DNA of 64,000 bases. It comes from an uncultured Pseudanabaenaceae cyanobacterium (lineage in GTDB: Bacteria; Cyanobacteriota; Cyanobacteriia; Pseudanabaenales; Pseudanabaenaceae). A program made the position numbers and the translations under genes. The stretch is taken from positions 1-64,000 of the forward strand of contig CALGKB010000009.1 in the NCBI GenBank assembly GCA_937927915.1, given 5' to 3'. The notes beneath the pieces were generated by a model. It did no database searches and had not been told where the DNA came from. It saw only the letters and a list, made by a program, of their open reading frames with translations. This document shows, one piece after another, positions 28,493 through 37,425 of the stretch; the first letter of the stretch is position 1; each line of letters opens with the position of its first letter.

Positions 28493-29102
28493 GGTGATTT
28501 TCGTTGAGTAAAATTGCTACTAAAATCGGCATCAAATCCTCTAAATCAGCGGGCACGCGGTATAAATTTAGGTCCTGGGTGACTAATTGCTGCCCCCGAT
28601 CGAGTACCCCTAATTGCCAAATTGTCCCTGTGGAAACTGCACCATAAATTAGTGTTCGGGGGGAATCTAACCACCGATCGAGGGCAATTAATGCCACTGC
28701 CAACTGCACCAATCCCTGCTCCAGGTCTTCATTTTTTGCCGCAATTACCACAAGAGTTGACCGCCCTTGTAACAAATAATCCAATGTCCCTTGCAGTTGT
28801 GGACTGACAAAAATGGGATACTCTACTCTAATTTCTGGGGGTGTGTAGTGCAAGAGGTCAATCACAACAGGGGCAATTAAAAATTCCCACCTGGCAATTT
28901 CTGTAGTGAGACTGAAACGGGGCAAATACCCTTGTATACAATTTTTTAAGTCCCACTCACCACTGTAACGGGGCAAATACAAGTAGTCCCGCCGCAGGGA
29001 ATAGCCAAAGTAGGACAGAATATCGGGGGGGGCAAAATGGAGCTTAAAAAAATCAGCAAAGGTATAGGAGGCTTGGGGGTCAATAGTGGCTAACTTGGGC
29101 AT
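28482..29102 (-). CDS. Conserved cyanobacterial protein with PD-(D/E)XK-like fold
   Basis: A 206-residue protein of unknown function resembling a family I recall from other cyanobacteria. The central block looks like a restriction-nuclease core: GTLDYLL (Asp108), a beta strand ending VVIAAKNEDL (Lys123), and QLAVALIAL (Gln133) on a following helix. In the canonical D-(D/E)xK pattern the acidic residue would be at 121, but here it is Ala, so a catalytically impaired protein is possible. The second half (IYGAVSTGTIWQLG, LNLYRVPADLEDLMPIL) is also characteristic. It lies between mlaD (7-base gap) and aroE (11-base overlap) and is probably co-transcribed. Confidence 0.6.
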   Translation of the reverse strand: MPKLATIDPQASYTFADFFKLHFAPPDILSYFGYSLRRDYLYLPRYSGEWDLKNCIQGYLPRFSLTTEIARWEFLIAPVVIDLLHYTPPEIRVEYPIFVSPQLQGTLDYLLQGRSTLVVIAAKNEDLEQGLVQLAVALIALDRWLDSPRTLIYGAVSTGTIWQLGVLDRGQQLVTQDLNLYRVPADLEDLMPILVAILLNENHHDS

Positions 29103-29109
29103 TTCTATC

Positions 29110-30249
29110 CTACCTTATCTCTAGTTTTTCCCCCTTAGTTTGGGCAACAGCTGTAGCTGGGATTAACTCATTCCCCGTCGATACTAAATTGCTCAAACCA
29201 TTCACCAACCGCCGTAAATCCGATCGGAATTTGGGGTCGCCTGTTAACTCATTTAAGTCCGTTGTAATTTTTTGGGCGTTGGCAAAGGTGGCGCGGGCAG
29301 AGTCCAAAGTTTCCCGTAGTGCCACGATCGTGTTGGGGTCATTGGCAGTGTCGGTAATCTGGCGTAAATTGCGGGCGGTTTTTGCCGCATCTTCCGAGAG
29401 GGTTTGCAGATTCTCAATAAACTTGCCATTGTTAAACAAGGGACGGGCATCGGCTAATAATTTCTGGGCTTCTCTAGCAGTATCACTGATAGAGTCTAAA
29501 GTTGTGGCTAGGCGCTGTTTATTTTCCATAATTAAACTGTCCGCACTTTTAGCAGTTTTGCTAAGCTGTTGGGCAGCGTCACTAATAGATGCCGCCGTTT
29601 TACCAAAGGACTCGATCGTTTCCCCCAGTTTGTCAAAGGGATTGCGAATGGCATCAATGATACTAGAGGCTTGCCCTGTTAACTTTTCTACCCCCTGGGC
29701 GGCTCTGCCGGCACTCTTAATTGTGGTGTTGAGATTTTCTAATATCTTTTCCTCCCGTATTTTACGCAATAGATCAGAACCCTCCTGTAACAGAGCGGTA
29801 AAACTCGGACCTGGTTGCCCCGCAATTGTATCCCCATTACAAATTACTTTTTCACGGTCACAGTCAGCACTCATGGGGTTAGATGCCATGCCTGGGGGTA
29901 GGTCTTCCTGGGGCACAATTTGCACGATCGTGTTACCAAGAATGCCGGTTTCAAAGGTACGCACGCTGGAGTTTTTGGGAATCACTAAACTGCTGTCGGT
30001 GATGGTAATAACCACATCTACGCCGTTGGGTTTGGGATAGATTTTTTGCACCTTTCCCACGGGAACACCGCGATAGCGTACCGCTGCCCCTTCGACTAAA
30101 CCATCGGCAAGGGGAAACTGGGCAGTAAACTTAAATCTACTACCGCCAAATTCCCGCCCCCGCACCCACAAAATGCCCAAAATCGCACCACTGACTGTCC
30201 CCAAAATAAACAGCCCCAGTAAACCATCCCGCAGCAATTTTTTCTGCAT
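29110..30249 (-). CDS. MlaD family protein (MCE domain)
   Basis: A 379-residue membrane-anchored MCE protein: one N-terminal TM (LLGLFILGTVSGAILGILWV), an MCE domain at about 40-125 (AAVRYRGVPVGKVQKIYP), and a long helical part of about 200 residues rich in Ala, Thr and Asp. It is expected to bind lipid for an ABC system moving phospholipids between membranes (Mla/TGD-like). I chose ATG 30249 with GGGAGG 8 bases upstream; the longer reading overlaps the ATPase gene. It starts 2 bases after the mlaF-like gene. No MlaE permease is in this cluster. Confidence 0.87.
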   Translation of the reverse strand: MQKKLLRDGLLGLFILGTVSGAILGILWVRGREFGGSRFKFTAQFPLADGLVEGAAVRYRGVPVGKVQKIYPKPNGVDVVITITDSSLVIPKNSSVRTFETGILGNTIVQIVPQEDLPPGMASNPMSADCDREKVICNGDTIAGQPGPSFTALLQEGSDLLRKIREEKILENLNTTIKSAGRAAQGVEKLTGQASSIIDAIRNPFDKLGETIESFGKTAASISDAAQQLSKTAKSADSLIMENKQRLATTLDSISDTAREAQKLLADARPLFNNGKFIENLQTLSEDAAKTARNLRQITDTANDPNTIVALRETLDSARATFANAQKITTDLNELTGDPKFRSDLRRLVNGLSNLVSTGNELIPATAVAQTKGEKLEIR

Positions 30250-30251
30250 TT

Positions 30252-31034
30252 TTACACCTCCCTGCCGAGAAATTGGATGGGACCCTCTGTGCTCCCTGTG
30301 AAGAATTGCCGTAGATAGGGGTTGTCTGCCCTGTCCACCTCCGCCGTTGCCCCCTCCCACCTAATTTTACCCTGGTATAACAAAATTACCCGATCGCTTG
30401 TGCGCCGAATTGTGCTGTGTTGATGGGTAACAACGACATAACTGTCACAGACCTGCTGTTTTACCTTGAGGTCGCGGATTAAATCTTCAATAATTGTGGA
30501 AGCAATGGGGTCAAGGCCGGCTGTTGGTTCGTCGTAGAGTAGGATTTTTTGTGCCGTTTGGGAACAGCGAGGGTCTTCGGTAATCGCTCTGGCAAAACTC
30601 ACCCGCTTGCGCATGCCGCCTGATAACTGATTGGGATAGCGGTCTAGGATACCACTTAAGCCCACCATCGCCAATTTTTGTTCCACGATTTTTAAGATTT
30701 CCTGCGGTTTGAGGCAGCCATTTTGCCACAGGGTAAACCCCACATTTTCTGCCACCGTGAGGGAATCAAATAATGCCGCCTGTTGAAATACCATGCCCAC
30801 ATGGACAGAACTAGTTCCCCCCACTTCCTTGATTTTTTCGCCGTTAATCCATACCTCCCCTGCATCGGGTTCTAAGAGACCGCACATGATTTTCAAAATA
30901 GTGGATTTGCCTGTGCCTGAGGGTCCAATAATAGCTACAGCTTCCCCTGCATAAATGTCTAAATTGATGCCATCTAGCACCACATTTTTACCAAAACTTT
31001 TGCTGACATCTCTGAGAGAAATGAGGGCAGTCAT
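30252..31034 (-). CDS. ABC transporter ATPase, MlaF type
   Basis: A 260-residue ATP-binding subunit with Walker A GPSGTGKST, Q-loop VFQQAALFDSL (the MlaF-style Q-loop), signature LSGGMRKRV and Walker B ILLYDEPTAGLDPI. Together with the MCE protein just downstream it should power lipid trafficking between envelope membranes. I chose ATG 31034; a TTG at 31049 is also in frame. The permease partner must be encoded elsewhere, a split known in other cyanobacteria and in the plant TGD system. Confidence 0.9.
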   Translation of the reverse strand: MTALISLRDVSKSFGKNVVLDGINLDIYAGEAVAIIGPSGTGKSTILKIMCGLLEPDAGEVWINGEKIKEVGGTSSVHVGMVFQQAALFDSLTVAENVGFTLWQNGCLKPQEILKIVEQKLAMVGLSGILDRYPNQLSGGMRKRVSFARAITEDPRCSQTAQKILLYDEPTAGLDPIASTIIEDLIRDLKVKQQVCDSYVVVTHQHSTIRRTSDRVILLYQGKIRWEGATAEVDRADNPYLRQFFTGSTEGPIQFLGREV

Positions 31035-31081
31035 AGCACCGATGGACAAATGCTGCCCCCAATTTTAACAGAAGGCTGTAT

Positions 31082-31591
31082 CTAAAAATCGGGCTTGCCT
31101 AAGTAATCCATCTTACCTAACTCTACCCCATTGTGGCGCAAAATGTCGTAGGCGGTGGTGACATGGAAGTAAAAGTTGGGCAGGATAAAATATAGTAGAA
31201 AGTCAATCCCCCGCAGTGTCAGGGTGGTATCCCGCAGGGGCAGGGTAATTTCTGCTGCTTCCTTACCGTTGATTTGTTCTGGTGTGAGGGTTTGTAGCCA
31301 AGCGATCGTGCTGTTGATGCGATCGATCAATTCCCCAAAGCTAGTTTCTTTGTCTTCCATTACTGGTGCTTCTATGCCTGCCAATCTCCCTGCCCCCCGC
31401 CGCGCTATATCTGTGGCGATTTGTACCTGCCTCACCAGGGGAAACATATCGGGGAACAACCGCCCTTGCAGTAAAACACTGGGGTCAATCTTCTTTGCCT
31501 CGGCGTAGGCAGCCCCCTTCTCCAGGATGTGGGTGAGGTTTGTGAGAGAGCGCTGCAAGGACATCAGCACTTGAAACATGGAAATTGACAT
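31082..31591 (-). CDS. DUF1993 family protein
   Basis: A 169-residue protein matching DUF1993: N-terminal MFQVLMSLQRSLTNLTHILEKG, then LFPDMFPLVRQVQIATDIARRG and the C-terminal LPNFYFHVTTAYDILRHNGVELGKMDYLG. The fold is predicted to be a DinB-like helical bundle with His residues. The function is unknown. The ATG follows the protease stop with a one-base gap (TGATATG), so the two are coupled. Confidence 0.8.
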   Translation of the reverse strand: MSISMFQVLMSLQRSLTNLTHILEKGAAYAEAKKIDPSVLLQGRLFPDMFPLVRQVQIATDIARRGAGRLAGIEAPVMEDKETSFGELIDRINSTIAWLQTLTPEQINGKEAAEITLPLRDTTLTLRGIDFLLYFILPNFYFHVTTAYDILRHNGVELGKMDYLGKPDF

Positions 31592-31592
31592 A

Positions 31593-32498
31593 TCAGTTCT
31601 CTATTTCTACTCCTATCATTCTTATTCTCCGATCGCGGGCGATCGTTAGCACAATGACTTTGGGATTTTGTTCTAACACCTCGATCAATTCCTGCACATC
31701 CCTAAGAGGCTGATTGTTTACCGCTAGGATTTTATCCCCTGGACGCAGACCAATCCTACTGGCAAGGGAACTGGGATTGATAGCTTGGATGGTAAAAGTT
31801 TGGGCATCGATCGTGATCCCCCAGCGTCGTCCGCTTTTCTCTGGCGGGGTTGTAGGACGGTTGGCTACCTGGTTGAGGAAATTACGGGCGGTAAGAGCGC
31901 TAGTGGCAAAACCAATGCCCTGTCCATTCCCCATGATCGCTTTGTTCACTCCAATCAATTCGCCCCTGGAGTTGAGGAGCGGTCCGCCGGAGTTGCCTGG
32001 GTTGATGGCAGCATCTGTCTGTAAATCGCCATTGGGAGCAATTCGGCTGAGAATACCTGTGGTCAATGTCCCTGCCAAACCAAAGGGAGCGCCAATGGCA
32101 AACACCCGCTGTCCTACTTGGATGCCACTAGCCTCTGCTAAACGGAGAAAGGGAAACTTCTCGTTGCTGCGTACTCGCAGGAGGGCAAGGTCATTTCGCC
32201 GATCAGTGGCGATCACATCGCCGATAAATCTACGTCCGTCCTGGGTGCGTACCTCTACTTGACTAAGTCGGCCCACCACGTGTTCATTGGTGAGAATGAG
32301 ACCGTCTGCACTGATAAAGCTGCCCGAGCCTGTTGTGCCAATCCCCCTGATAGTAACCACAGCGGGTAAAGCCGCCTTGTAGACGTTGATGGTAATTTGT
32401 TCGTCACTGGTAAAGGCAAAGGTGCGGGGGGGAAGGGCTACAGATAGAGTAGCAGCTAAAAAACCGATCGTCAGTAACCTTTGCATAGTCCCAACCAT
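31593..32498 (-). CDS. HtrA/DegP-like serine protease with PDZ domain
   Basis: A 301-residue exported trypsin-like protease. The signal peptide is residues 1-28. The catalytic triad is His73 (NEHVV), Asp103 (RNDLALLR) and Ser170 (GNSGGP). A single C-terminal PDZ domain contains SRIGLRPGDKILAVN. It is shorter than typical cyanobacterial HtrA/HhoA/HhoB (about 400 residues), with a reduced linker. A second in-frame ATG at 32486 is an equally good start and still keeps the signal peptide. It is probably periplasmic, in protein quality control. Confidence 0.87.
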   Translation of the reverse strand: MVGTMQRLLTIGFLAATLSVALPPRTFAFTSDEQITINVYKAALPAVVTIRGIGTTGSGSFISADGLILTNEHVVGRLSQVEVRTQDGRRFIGDVIATDRRNDLALLRVRSNEKFPFLRLAEASGIQVGQRVFAIGAPFGLAGTLTTGILSRIAPNGDLQTDAAINPGNSGGPLLNSRGELIGVNKAIMGNGQGIGFATSALTARNFLNQVANRPTTPPEKSGRRWGITIDAQTFTIQAINPSSLASRIGLRPGDKILAVNNQPLRDVQELIEVLEQNPKVIVLTIARDRRIRMIGVEIEN

Positions 32499-32538
32499 CT
32501 AATCACTGTCCTAGACGGAATTTAACTCTAGTAGTTTC

Positions 32539-33699
32539 TTAGACCGTGACCAATTGCGATTGCACAAATTGCCTTGCCCACCGATCGGCTTCTAGTATGT
32601 CCTCTAGGCGGGGTTGGGAAATACAATCGTGTGCCTGGCAAGCAGCTTCTATCAGTTTGGGAATGTCCATAAAGCCTATTCTAGCGCTGAGAAAGAGAGA
32701 AACTGCCTCTTCATTGGCTGCATTTAACACCGCTGTCATGGTTCCCCCCGTTCTGCCCGCTCTGTAAGCTAACTCCATACAGGGATATTTGCGATGGTCA
32801 GGGGCACGGAATGTCAAACTGCCACATTTCACTAAATCCAAGCGTTGCCAGTTGGTAGTCAACCGATCGGGGTAGGAGAGGGCGTACAAAAGGGGGAGCC
32901 GCATATCCGGCAGTCCCAGTTGGGCTAGGACAGAGGTATCCTGCAATTCAATCAGGGAGTGAATAATACTTTGGGGATGGATGACAATCTCAATGCAGTC
33001 ATAGTCCAAACCGAATAGATAATGTGCCTCGATCACCTCTAGCCCCTTGTTCATCAGGGTTGCAGAATCGATCGTGATCTTTTTCCCCATACTCCAGTTG
33101 GGATGTTTGAGGGCATCGGCAACGGTGACATAGGGCAACTGTTCAATGGGCAAATCGCGGAATGCTCCCCCCGAAGCTGTGAGAATAATGCGCGCCAAGC
33201 CCCCTGCTGGCACCCCCTGTAGACACTGGAAAATCGCCGAATGTTCGGAATCAGCGGGCAACAACTTGACCCCGTACTCCGCTACCAGGGGATTGATCAC
33301 TGGTCCCCCCGCAATGAGAGTCTCTTTGTTTGCTAAGGCTATGTTTTTCCCCGCCTTAATTGCCGCGATCGTGGGCAACAGACCAGCACACCCCACTATG
33401 CCCGTCACCACCGTCTCTGCTGCCCCATAACTAGCTACTGTCTCTAAGCCCTGCGCTCCTCCTACCACAATGGGCATGGGGTCAAGACCGCTCAGCGCCT
33501 CCCGTAATTCCCCTAACTTTTCTTCCTTGGCTATCCCCACTATTTCAGGGCGGAAACGCCGTACCTGGTGTGCTAGTAACTCCACATTGCTGCCTGCCGC
33601 CAGACCGACAACGCGAAACCGATCGGGGTATTGCGCTACGATGTCTAGAGTTTGGGTACCGATCGAACCAGTGGAACCAAGGAGGGTAATGGGCTTCAT
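32539..33699 (-). CDS. dxr: 1-deoxy-D-xylulose 5-phosphate reductoisomerase
   Basis: The first committed step of the MEP isoprenoid pathway (DXP to MEP, NADPH). The 386 residues start [21 protein letters not shown] with the NADPH loop. [17 protein letters not shown] supplies metal ligands Asp and Glu, and [23 protein letters not shown] is the substrate lid. Length is normal. The pathway's last enzyme, ispH, is also in the window at 58.3 kb. It is the promoter-proximal gene of the minus-strand run ending near 22 kb, although that run is likely several transcripts. Confidence 0.95.
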   Translation of the reverse strand: MKPITLLGSTGSIGTQTLDIVAQYPDRFRVVGLAAGSNVELLAHQVRRFRPEIVGIAKEEKLGELREALSGLDPMPIVVGGAQGLETVASYGAAETVVTGIVGCAGLLPTIAAIKAGKNIALANKETLIAGGPVINPLVAEYGVKLLPADSEHSAIFQCLQGVPAGGLARIILTASGGAFRDLPIEQLPYVTVADALKHPNWSMGKKITIDSATLMNKGLEVIEAHYLFGLDYDCIEIVIHPQSIIHSLIELQDTSVLAQLGLPDMRLPLLYALSYPDRLTTNWQRLDLVKCGSLTFRAPDHRKYPCMELAYRAGRTGGTMTAVLNAANEEAVSLFLSARIGFMDIPKLIEAACQAHDCISQPRLEDILEADRWARQFVQSQLVTV

Positions 33700-33809
33700 A
33701 AATTCTTTAGATTTTATTTTTTAATTTAGCATCAAACCTGCCCCTCCACCAACCTCGGGGAGTCAATTCGTGTTTATGCCCTAGGGCAGATGACTTGTTA
33801 TGGCATTGA

Positions 33810-33983
33810 TTATGTCTGTGCGTCTTTTTCCCCTAGGCGATCGGCTTGTGCGGCACTAAATGTGTGGAGATTGGGGTTTGCTCTCGTTTGTGCGGCTAGT
33901 AATTCGATCGTTTTTTGGTCATGGCGATGAGCCAAAACATACCGTCTCAGCTCTTGGGGGGTCATTTTCTCCAGGTCAGACAT
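33810..33983 (-). CDS. Small DUF6887-like protein
   Basis: A 57-residue reading frame, MSDLEKMTPQELRRYVLAHR then HDQKTIELLAAQTRANPN and an end DAQT. It resembles the tiny cyanobacterial proteins that I recall as DUF6887 (M.xxELxxYVLxHRxD), which are typically encoded directly after a DUF6888-type partner. Here the ATG overlaps the TGA of just such a partner by 8 bases. The function of the family is not established; the paired arrangement has suggested a toxin-antitoxin-like module but this is inference. Confidence 0.55.
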   Translation of the reverse strand: MSDLEKMTPQELRRYVLAHRHDQKTIELLAAQTRANPNLHTFSAAQADRLGEKDAQT

Positions 33984-34149
33984 ACTGCCATTCTCCAGAG
34001 GTATTGATAAAAATTTCTGTTTCTTCCCCCGCTAAAACATAGATCGTACCATCTGCCATAATACTAACTAACTCGATCGATCGATAGTATTGCCTTAGTT
34101 GCCAGGTAAGACGGAAGTAAGTTTGCAGTTGCCGAAGGGTAGGAAGAAG
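33976..34149 (-). pseudogene. 5'-truncated DUF6888-like gene
   Basis: An open stretch with no start codon until late: LQTYFRLTWQLRQYYRSIELVSIM, then DGTIYVLAGEETEIFINTSG and EWQYV before TGA. The tail IYVLAGEETEIFIN..GEW is typical of DUF6888-like proteins. Upstream the frame hits TAA (34150-34152), and the usual N-terminus (a Cys-Val-Arg-Val-Cys-like helix) is missing. The first in-frame ATG would leave only about 26 residues. It is therefore probably a broken copy beside its intact-looking partner. Confidence 0.5.
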
Positions 34150-34346
34150 TTAGGCAAGATGATCCTACCTCCTACAATAGACGTCAATGCCAGCTAGAGG
34201 GGTATGTAACACAAACTTCACCGCTCGTCCCTCACAAGGCGAGGTTGGGGGCTACTCTCTTCTAATTCCCTGTTTTTAGGCATGGTGATGCTAGTTGTTT
34301 GACACCCTCCGCCAGGGTCGAAATGACGGCAGGTTGGTTTTATTCC
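34150..34346. other. Intergenic stretch without recognised genes
   Basis: About 200 bases upstream of the nitroreductase gene. Apart from a weak GC-rich repeat near 34230-34255 and the promoter element that follows, I see no open frame with family likeness, no tRNA and no convincing terminator. It may be debris of the decayed DUF6888-like locus. Confidence 0.5.
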
Positions 34347-34352
34347 TATAAT
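34347..34352 (+). promoter_or_regulatory. Candidate -10 element of the nitroreductase gene
   Basis: A perfect TATAAT 29 bases before ATG 34381. A weak -35 (TGACGG at 34324) is 17 bases upstream of it. This spacing also argues for the ATG at 34381 as the true start rather than the ATG at 34351, which overlaps the element. Confidence 0.45.
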
Positions 34353-34380
34353 GCAAAGAAGAAAACTACTGACCTACGGC

Positions 34381-35031
34381 ATGGATACCTTTATCGCACC
34401 CCAACAGCTGGTTAGCAATCTGAAATGGCGCTATGCCACCAAAAAGTTTGACCCCACCCGCAAAATCCCCTCGCCTATCTGGGAAGCCCTGGAAGATAGT
34501 TTAGTTCTGGCTCCCTCTTCCTTTGGTCTGCAGCCCTGGCACTTTTTTGTCATTGAAGATGTTGACCTCCGCCAACAGCTCCTCCCCCATTCCTTTAACC
34601 AAACCCAGGTCGTGGAAGCTTCCCATTTGGTGGTCTTTGCCATCAAGATCAACTTGGATACGGACTATGCCGATCGGTATCTGCAGCGCATGGCAGAGGT
34701 ACAGGGTGTCCCCCTAGAAAAATTGGCAGGTTTTGGCAATATGTTGAAGGGCTTTATTGAGAATCCCCCCTTTGACCTAGAAGTATGGGCAACCAAACAG
34801 ACCTACATTGCCCTAGGACAATTTATGACAGCAGCAGCCATGCTGGGCGTAGACACTTGCCCTATGGAAGGATTTATCCCCGCTAAGTACGATGAGATTT
34901 TGCAGTTGCCCCAGCGGGGTTACCGATCGGTGGTACTATGTGTGGCGGGGTATCGGGCAGCAGACGATAAAAATGCCCTCCGTCCCAAGGTGCGCTTTGC
35001 CAAACCTGATGTTGTGACCTACCTGCCCTGA
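34381..35031 (+). CDS. Nitroreductase family NAD(P)H-dependent oxidoreductase
   Basis: A 216-residue FMN enzyme of the NfsB/NfnB class: LKWRYATKKFDPTRKIP with the FMN-phosphate contact, APSSFGLQPWHFFVIED, and AMLGVDTCPMEGFIPAKYDE near the C-terminus. It reduces nitro compounds, quinones or similar; the physiological substrate is unknown. I chose ATG 34381 because a -10 element overlaps the upstream ATG. The ndhD start follows the stop after 1 base. Confidence 0.9.
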   Translation: MDTFIAPQQLVSNLKWRYATKKFDPTRKIPSPIWEALEDSLVLAPSSFGLQPWHFFVIEDVDLRQQLLPHSFNQTQVVEASHLVVFAIKINLDTDYADRYLQRMAEVQGVPLEKLAGFGNMLKGFIENPPFDLEVWATKQTYIALGQFMTAAAMLGVDTCPMEGFIPAKYDEILQLPQRGYRSVVLCVAGYRAADDKNALRPKVRFAKPDVVTYLP

Positions 35032-35032
35032 A

Positions 35033-36487
35033 ATGATGTTGAGTCTAGTCCTGTGGTTTCCTGTCTTGTGGGCAGTGGTTTTAGCCCTAATGCCAGAGGG
35101 GAAAAATAGGGTCAGAAATCTTGCTCTGGTGGGAGCAGGGGGGTTATTGGGGATAACGCTGTTCCTTTTGACTCGTTTTGACCCTAGTCAATCTGGTTTG
35201 CAGTTAGAGGAAAATCTGCCCTGGATTGGGGTTTTGGGCATCTCCTACCACCTGGGCATCGATGGGATTGCCCTGCCCTTGGTTTTGCTCAACAGCTTTT
35301 TGACTGCTATTGCCATTTACAGTACGCCCCCAGGTATCAGTCGTCCCCAGCTCTACTACGCTCTGTTGTTTTTGTTGGCAGGGGGGGTAGCCGGGGTTTT
35401 CCTGGCACAGAATGCCCTCCTGTTCTTCCTGTTTTACGAAGTGGAGCTGATCCCCCTCTACTTACTAATTGCTATCTGGGGCGGTGGCAGACGGGGCTAC
35501 GCCTCTACAAAATTCCTCATTTTTACTGCTCTGTCAGGGATTCTCCTCCTGGGGGGCTGCTACGGTATTGTGGGCTTGAGTGAAAACAATTTGCCCCTCA
35601 GCTTTGATTTCCAGGATTTGCAAGCACGGCAATTTTCCCCCTCGGTGGCGGCTCTCCTGCTGATTATCTTTCTCCTTGCCTTTGGGATTAAAATCCCCCT
35701 CGTTCCTCTGCATACCTGGTTGCCCGATGCCCATGTGGAAGCCTCTACCCCTATATCGGTTTTGCTGGCGGGGGTCTTACTGAAATTGGGTACCTATGGA
35801 CTTTTGCGCTTTGGGGTGGGACTGTTTCCCCAGGCATGGCAACGCTTTGCCCCCCTGCTGGCGACCTGGGCAGTGGTGTCCGTCCTCTATGGCTGTCTGG
35901 TGGCAATCACCCAGAAAGATATGAAGAAGATGGTGGCTTTTAGCTCCATCGGGCACATGGGCTATATCCTACTGGGGTTAGCGGCGGGTACGCCCCTGGC
36001 AATTACAGGCGTCACAGTGCAAATGGTCAGTCATGGTCTGATTTCCGCCCTCTTGTTTCTGCTGGTGGGGGTGATTTATAGCAAACTGGGCACTAGAGAC
36101 CTCGATCGTTTGAGCGGCTTATTCAATCCGGAACGGGGCTTACCCCTGATTGGCAGTTTGAGTGTCCTGGGGGCGATGGCCAGCGCTGGGATCCCTGGCA
36201 TGATGGGGTTTGTAGCGGAATTTTTGATCTTTCGCGGCAGTTTTCCCGTCTTCCCGCTGCAGACACTGCTATGTATGGTGGGGACAGGTTTGACGGCGGT
36301 TTACTTTTTAATCCTCCTCGATAGGGCATTCTTTGGTCGTCTCTGCCAGGACAATATCCCCGCTGTCACCTGGTCTGACCGCCTGCCCGCCATTGCCATT
36401 AGCACGATCGTGGTCTTCCTGGGCATTCAACCCCAAACCCTGCTGCACTGGATCACCGCTACTACCCAAGTCTGGGGCAGTCACTAA
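35033..36487 (+). CDS. ndhD: NAD(P)H-quinone oxidoreductase subunit D (NdhD/NuoM family)
   Basis: A proton-pumping membrane subunit of NDH-1, 484 residues with about 13-14 TM helices. Diagnostic elements are FLFYEVELIPLYLLIAIWGG (Glu in TM5), KIPLVPLHTWLPDAHVEAST with Lys and His of the proton channel, and TQKDMKKMVAFSSIGHMGYI. Cyanobacteria carry several ndhD copies serving respiration/cyclic flow or CO2 uptake. Without the neighbouring ndhF or cup genes I cannot assign which. It is translationally tight with the nitroreductase gene (1-base gap). Confidence 0.9.
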   Translation: MMLSLVLWFPVLWAVVLALMPEGKNRVRNLALVGAGGLLGITLFLLTRFDPSQSGLQLEENLPWIGVLGISYHLGIDGIALPLVLLNSFLTAIAIYSTPPGISRPQLYYALLFLLAGGVAGVFLAQNALLFFLFYEVELIPLYLLIAIWGGGRRGYASTKFLIFTALSGILLLGGCYGIVGLSENNLPLSFDFQDLQARQFSPSVAALLLIIFLLAFGIKIPLVPLHTWLPDAHVEASTPISVLLAGVLLKLGTYGLLRFGVGLFPQAWQRFAPLLATWAVVSVLYGCLVAITQKDMKKMVAFSSIGHMGYILLGLAAGTPLAITGVTVQMVSHGLISALLFLLVGVIYSKLGTRDLDRLSGLFNPERGLPLIGSLSVLGAMASAGIPGMMGFVAEFLIFRGSFPVFPLQTLLCMVGTGLTAVYFLILLDRAFFGRLCQDNIPAVTWSDRLPAIAISTIVVFLGIQPQTLLHWITATTQVWGSH

Positions 36488-36522
36488 AATAGTTACAAAG
36501 CATTAAGTTTTCTTAATTTTTT

Positions 36523-37425
36523 ATGCAAACTTGGCAGTGGCGAGGTGCAGCGGCTTCAGGGAGCGGTTATAGGATTAGCTATCAGGCAGCAGGGCAACTA
36601 GAGGAGAGGGAGAAACCCGCCCTAGTGTTAATTCATGGCTTTGGAGCTTGCAGTGGACATTGGCGGAAAAATATCCCCTACCTAGCGCAGTGGGGGCGGG
36701 TGTATGCATTAGATTTGTTGGGCTTTGGGGCTTCTGCCAAACCTTCCCCCAGTCCTAACCTTAGCTATACTTTTCCCACCTGGGGCAAGCTGGTGGTGGA
36801 CTTTGTGCAGGAAGTGGTGGGTACCCCTGTAACCCTGGCGGGGAATTCCATTGGCGCGATCGTGGCAATGCAGGCTGCCCATTTTGCCCCCTCCCTCGTG
36901 GACAGGACAATTTTAATCAACTGTTCTCTACGGCAATTACATGAGAAAAAGCGCGTCCACCTGCCTTGGTATCAGTCCCTGGGGGCGCAGGTGATGCAAA
37001 CTTTACTGACATTCCGCCCCTTTGCCCAGCTATTTTTTGCCCAAGTGCGGCAACCCCAAACTATTCGCCGTATCCTCCACCAGGCTTATGCCCAAAAGAG
37101 CGCCATCACCCCTGACCTGATTGAGATGCTCAGGCAGCCCGCCTATGACCCTGGTGCCTTGGATGTGTTTGTGGCATTTGTGCGCTATAGCGGTGGACCT
37201 ACCCCCGAAGAGCTGCTGGACACCCTCCCCTGTCCCGCCATCTTGCTCTGGGGCAAAGAAGACCCCTGGGAGCCGATCAAGATTGCCCAAACCTGGCAGC
37301 GATATCCCGCCGTGCAAGCATTTATTCCCATTGAGGGGGCTGGTCACTGTCCCCAGGACGAACTCCCTGGGGTGGTCAATCCTCTCCTCCTGCAATACTG
37401 GCTAGGGCAAGAGGGGGATACCTAA
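36523..37425 (+). CDS. Alpha/beta fold hydrolase
   Basis: A 300-residue alpha/beta hydrolase: LIHGFGACSGHWRKNIPYL carries the oxyanion HGFG, the nucleophile Ser is in GNSIGA, an acid residue is likely in LWGKEDPWEP, and the catalytic His is in GAGHCPQDE. The layout is that of cyanobacterial/plastid esterases and pheophytinase-like enzymes. The substrate is unknown. It begins 35 bases after ndhD, and its last 24 bases overlap the convergent MBL gene. Confidence 0.88.
   Translation: MQTWQWRGAAASGSGYRISYQAAGQLEEREKPALVLIHGFGACSGHWRKNIPYLAQWGRVYALDLLGFGASAKPSPSPNLSYTFPTWGKLVVDFVQEVVGTPVTLAGNSIGAIVAMQAAHFAPSLVDRTILINCSLRQLHEKKRVHLPWYQSLGAQVMQTLLTFRPFAQLFFAQVRQPQTIRRILHQAYAQKSAITPDLIEMLRQPAYDPGALDVFVAFVRYSGGPTPEELLDTLPCPAILLWGKEDPWEPIKIAQTWQRYPAVQAFIPIEGAGHCPQDELPGVVNPLLLQYWLGQEGDT

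Noticed and set aside
29189-30040. A 283-codon plus-strand frame inside the MlaD gene
   Set aside because: It lies opposite the low-complexity helical part of MlaD and has no family likeness or ribosome-binding site.
33700-34380. tRNA, Yfr-type RNA or other structured RNA in the gene-poor gap
   Set aside because: No cloverleaf, no conserved Yfr1 motif and no terminator followed by a T-run were found.
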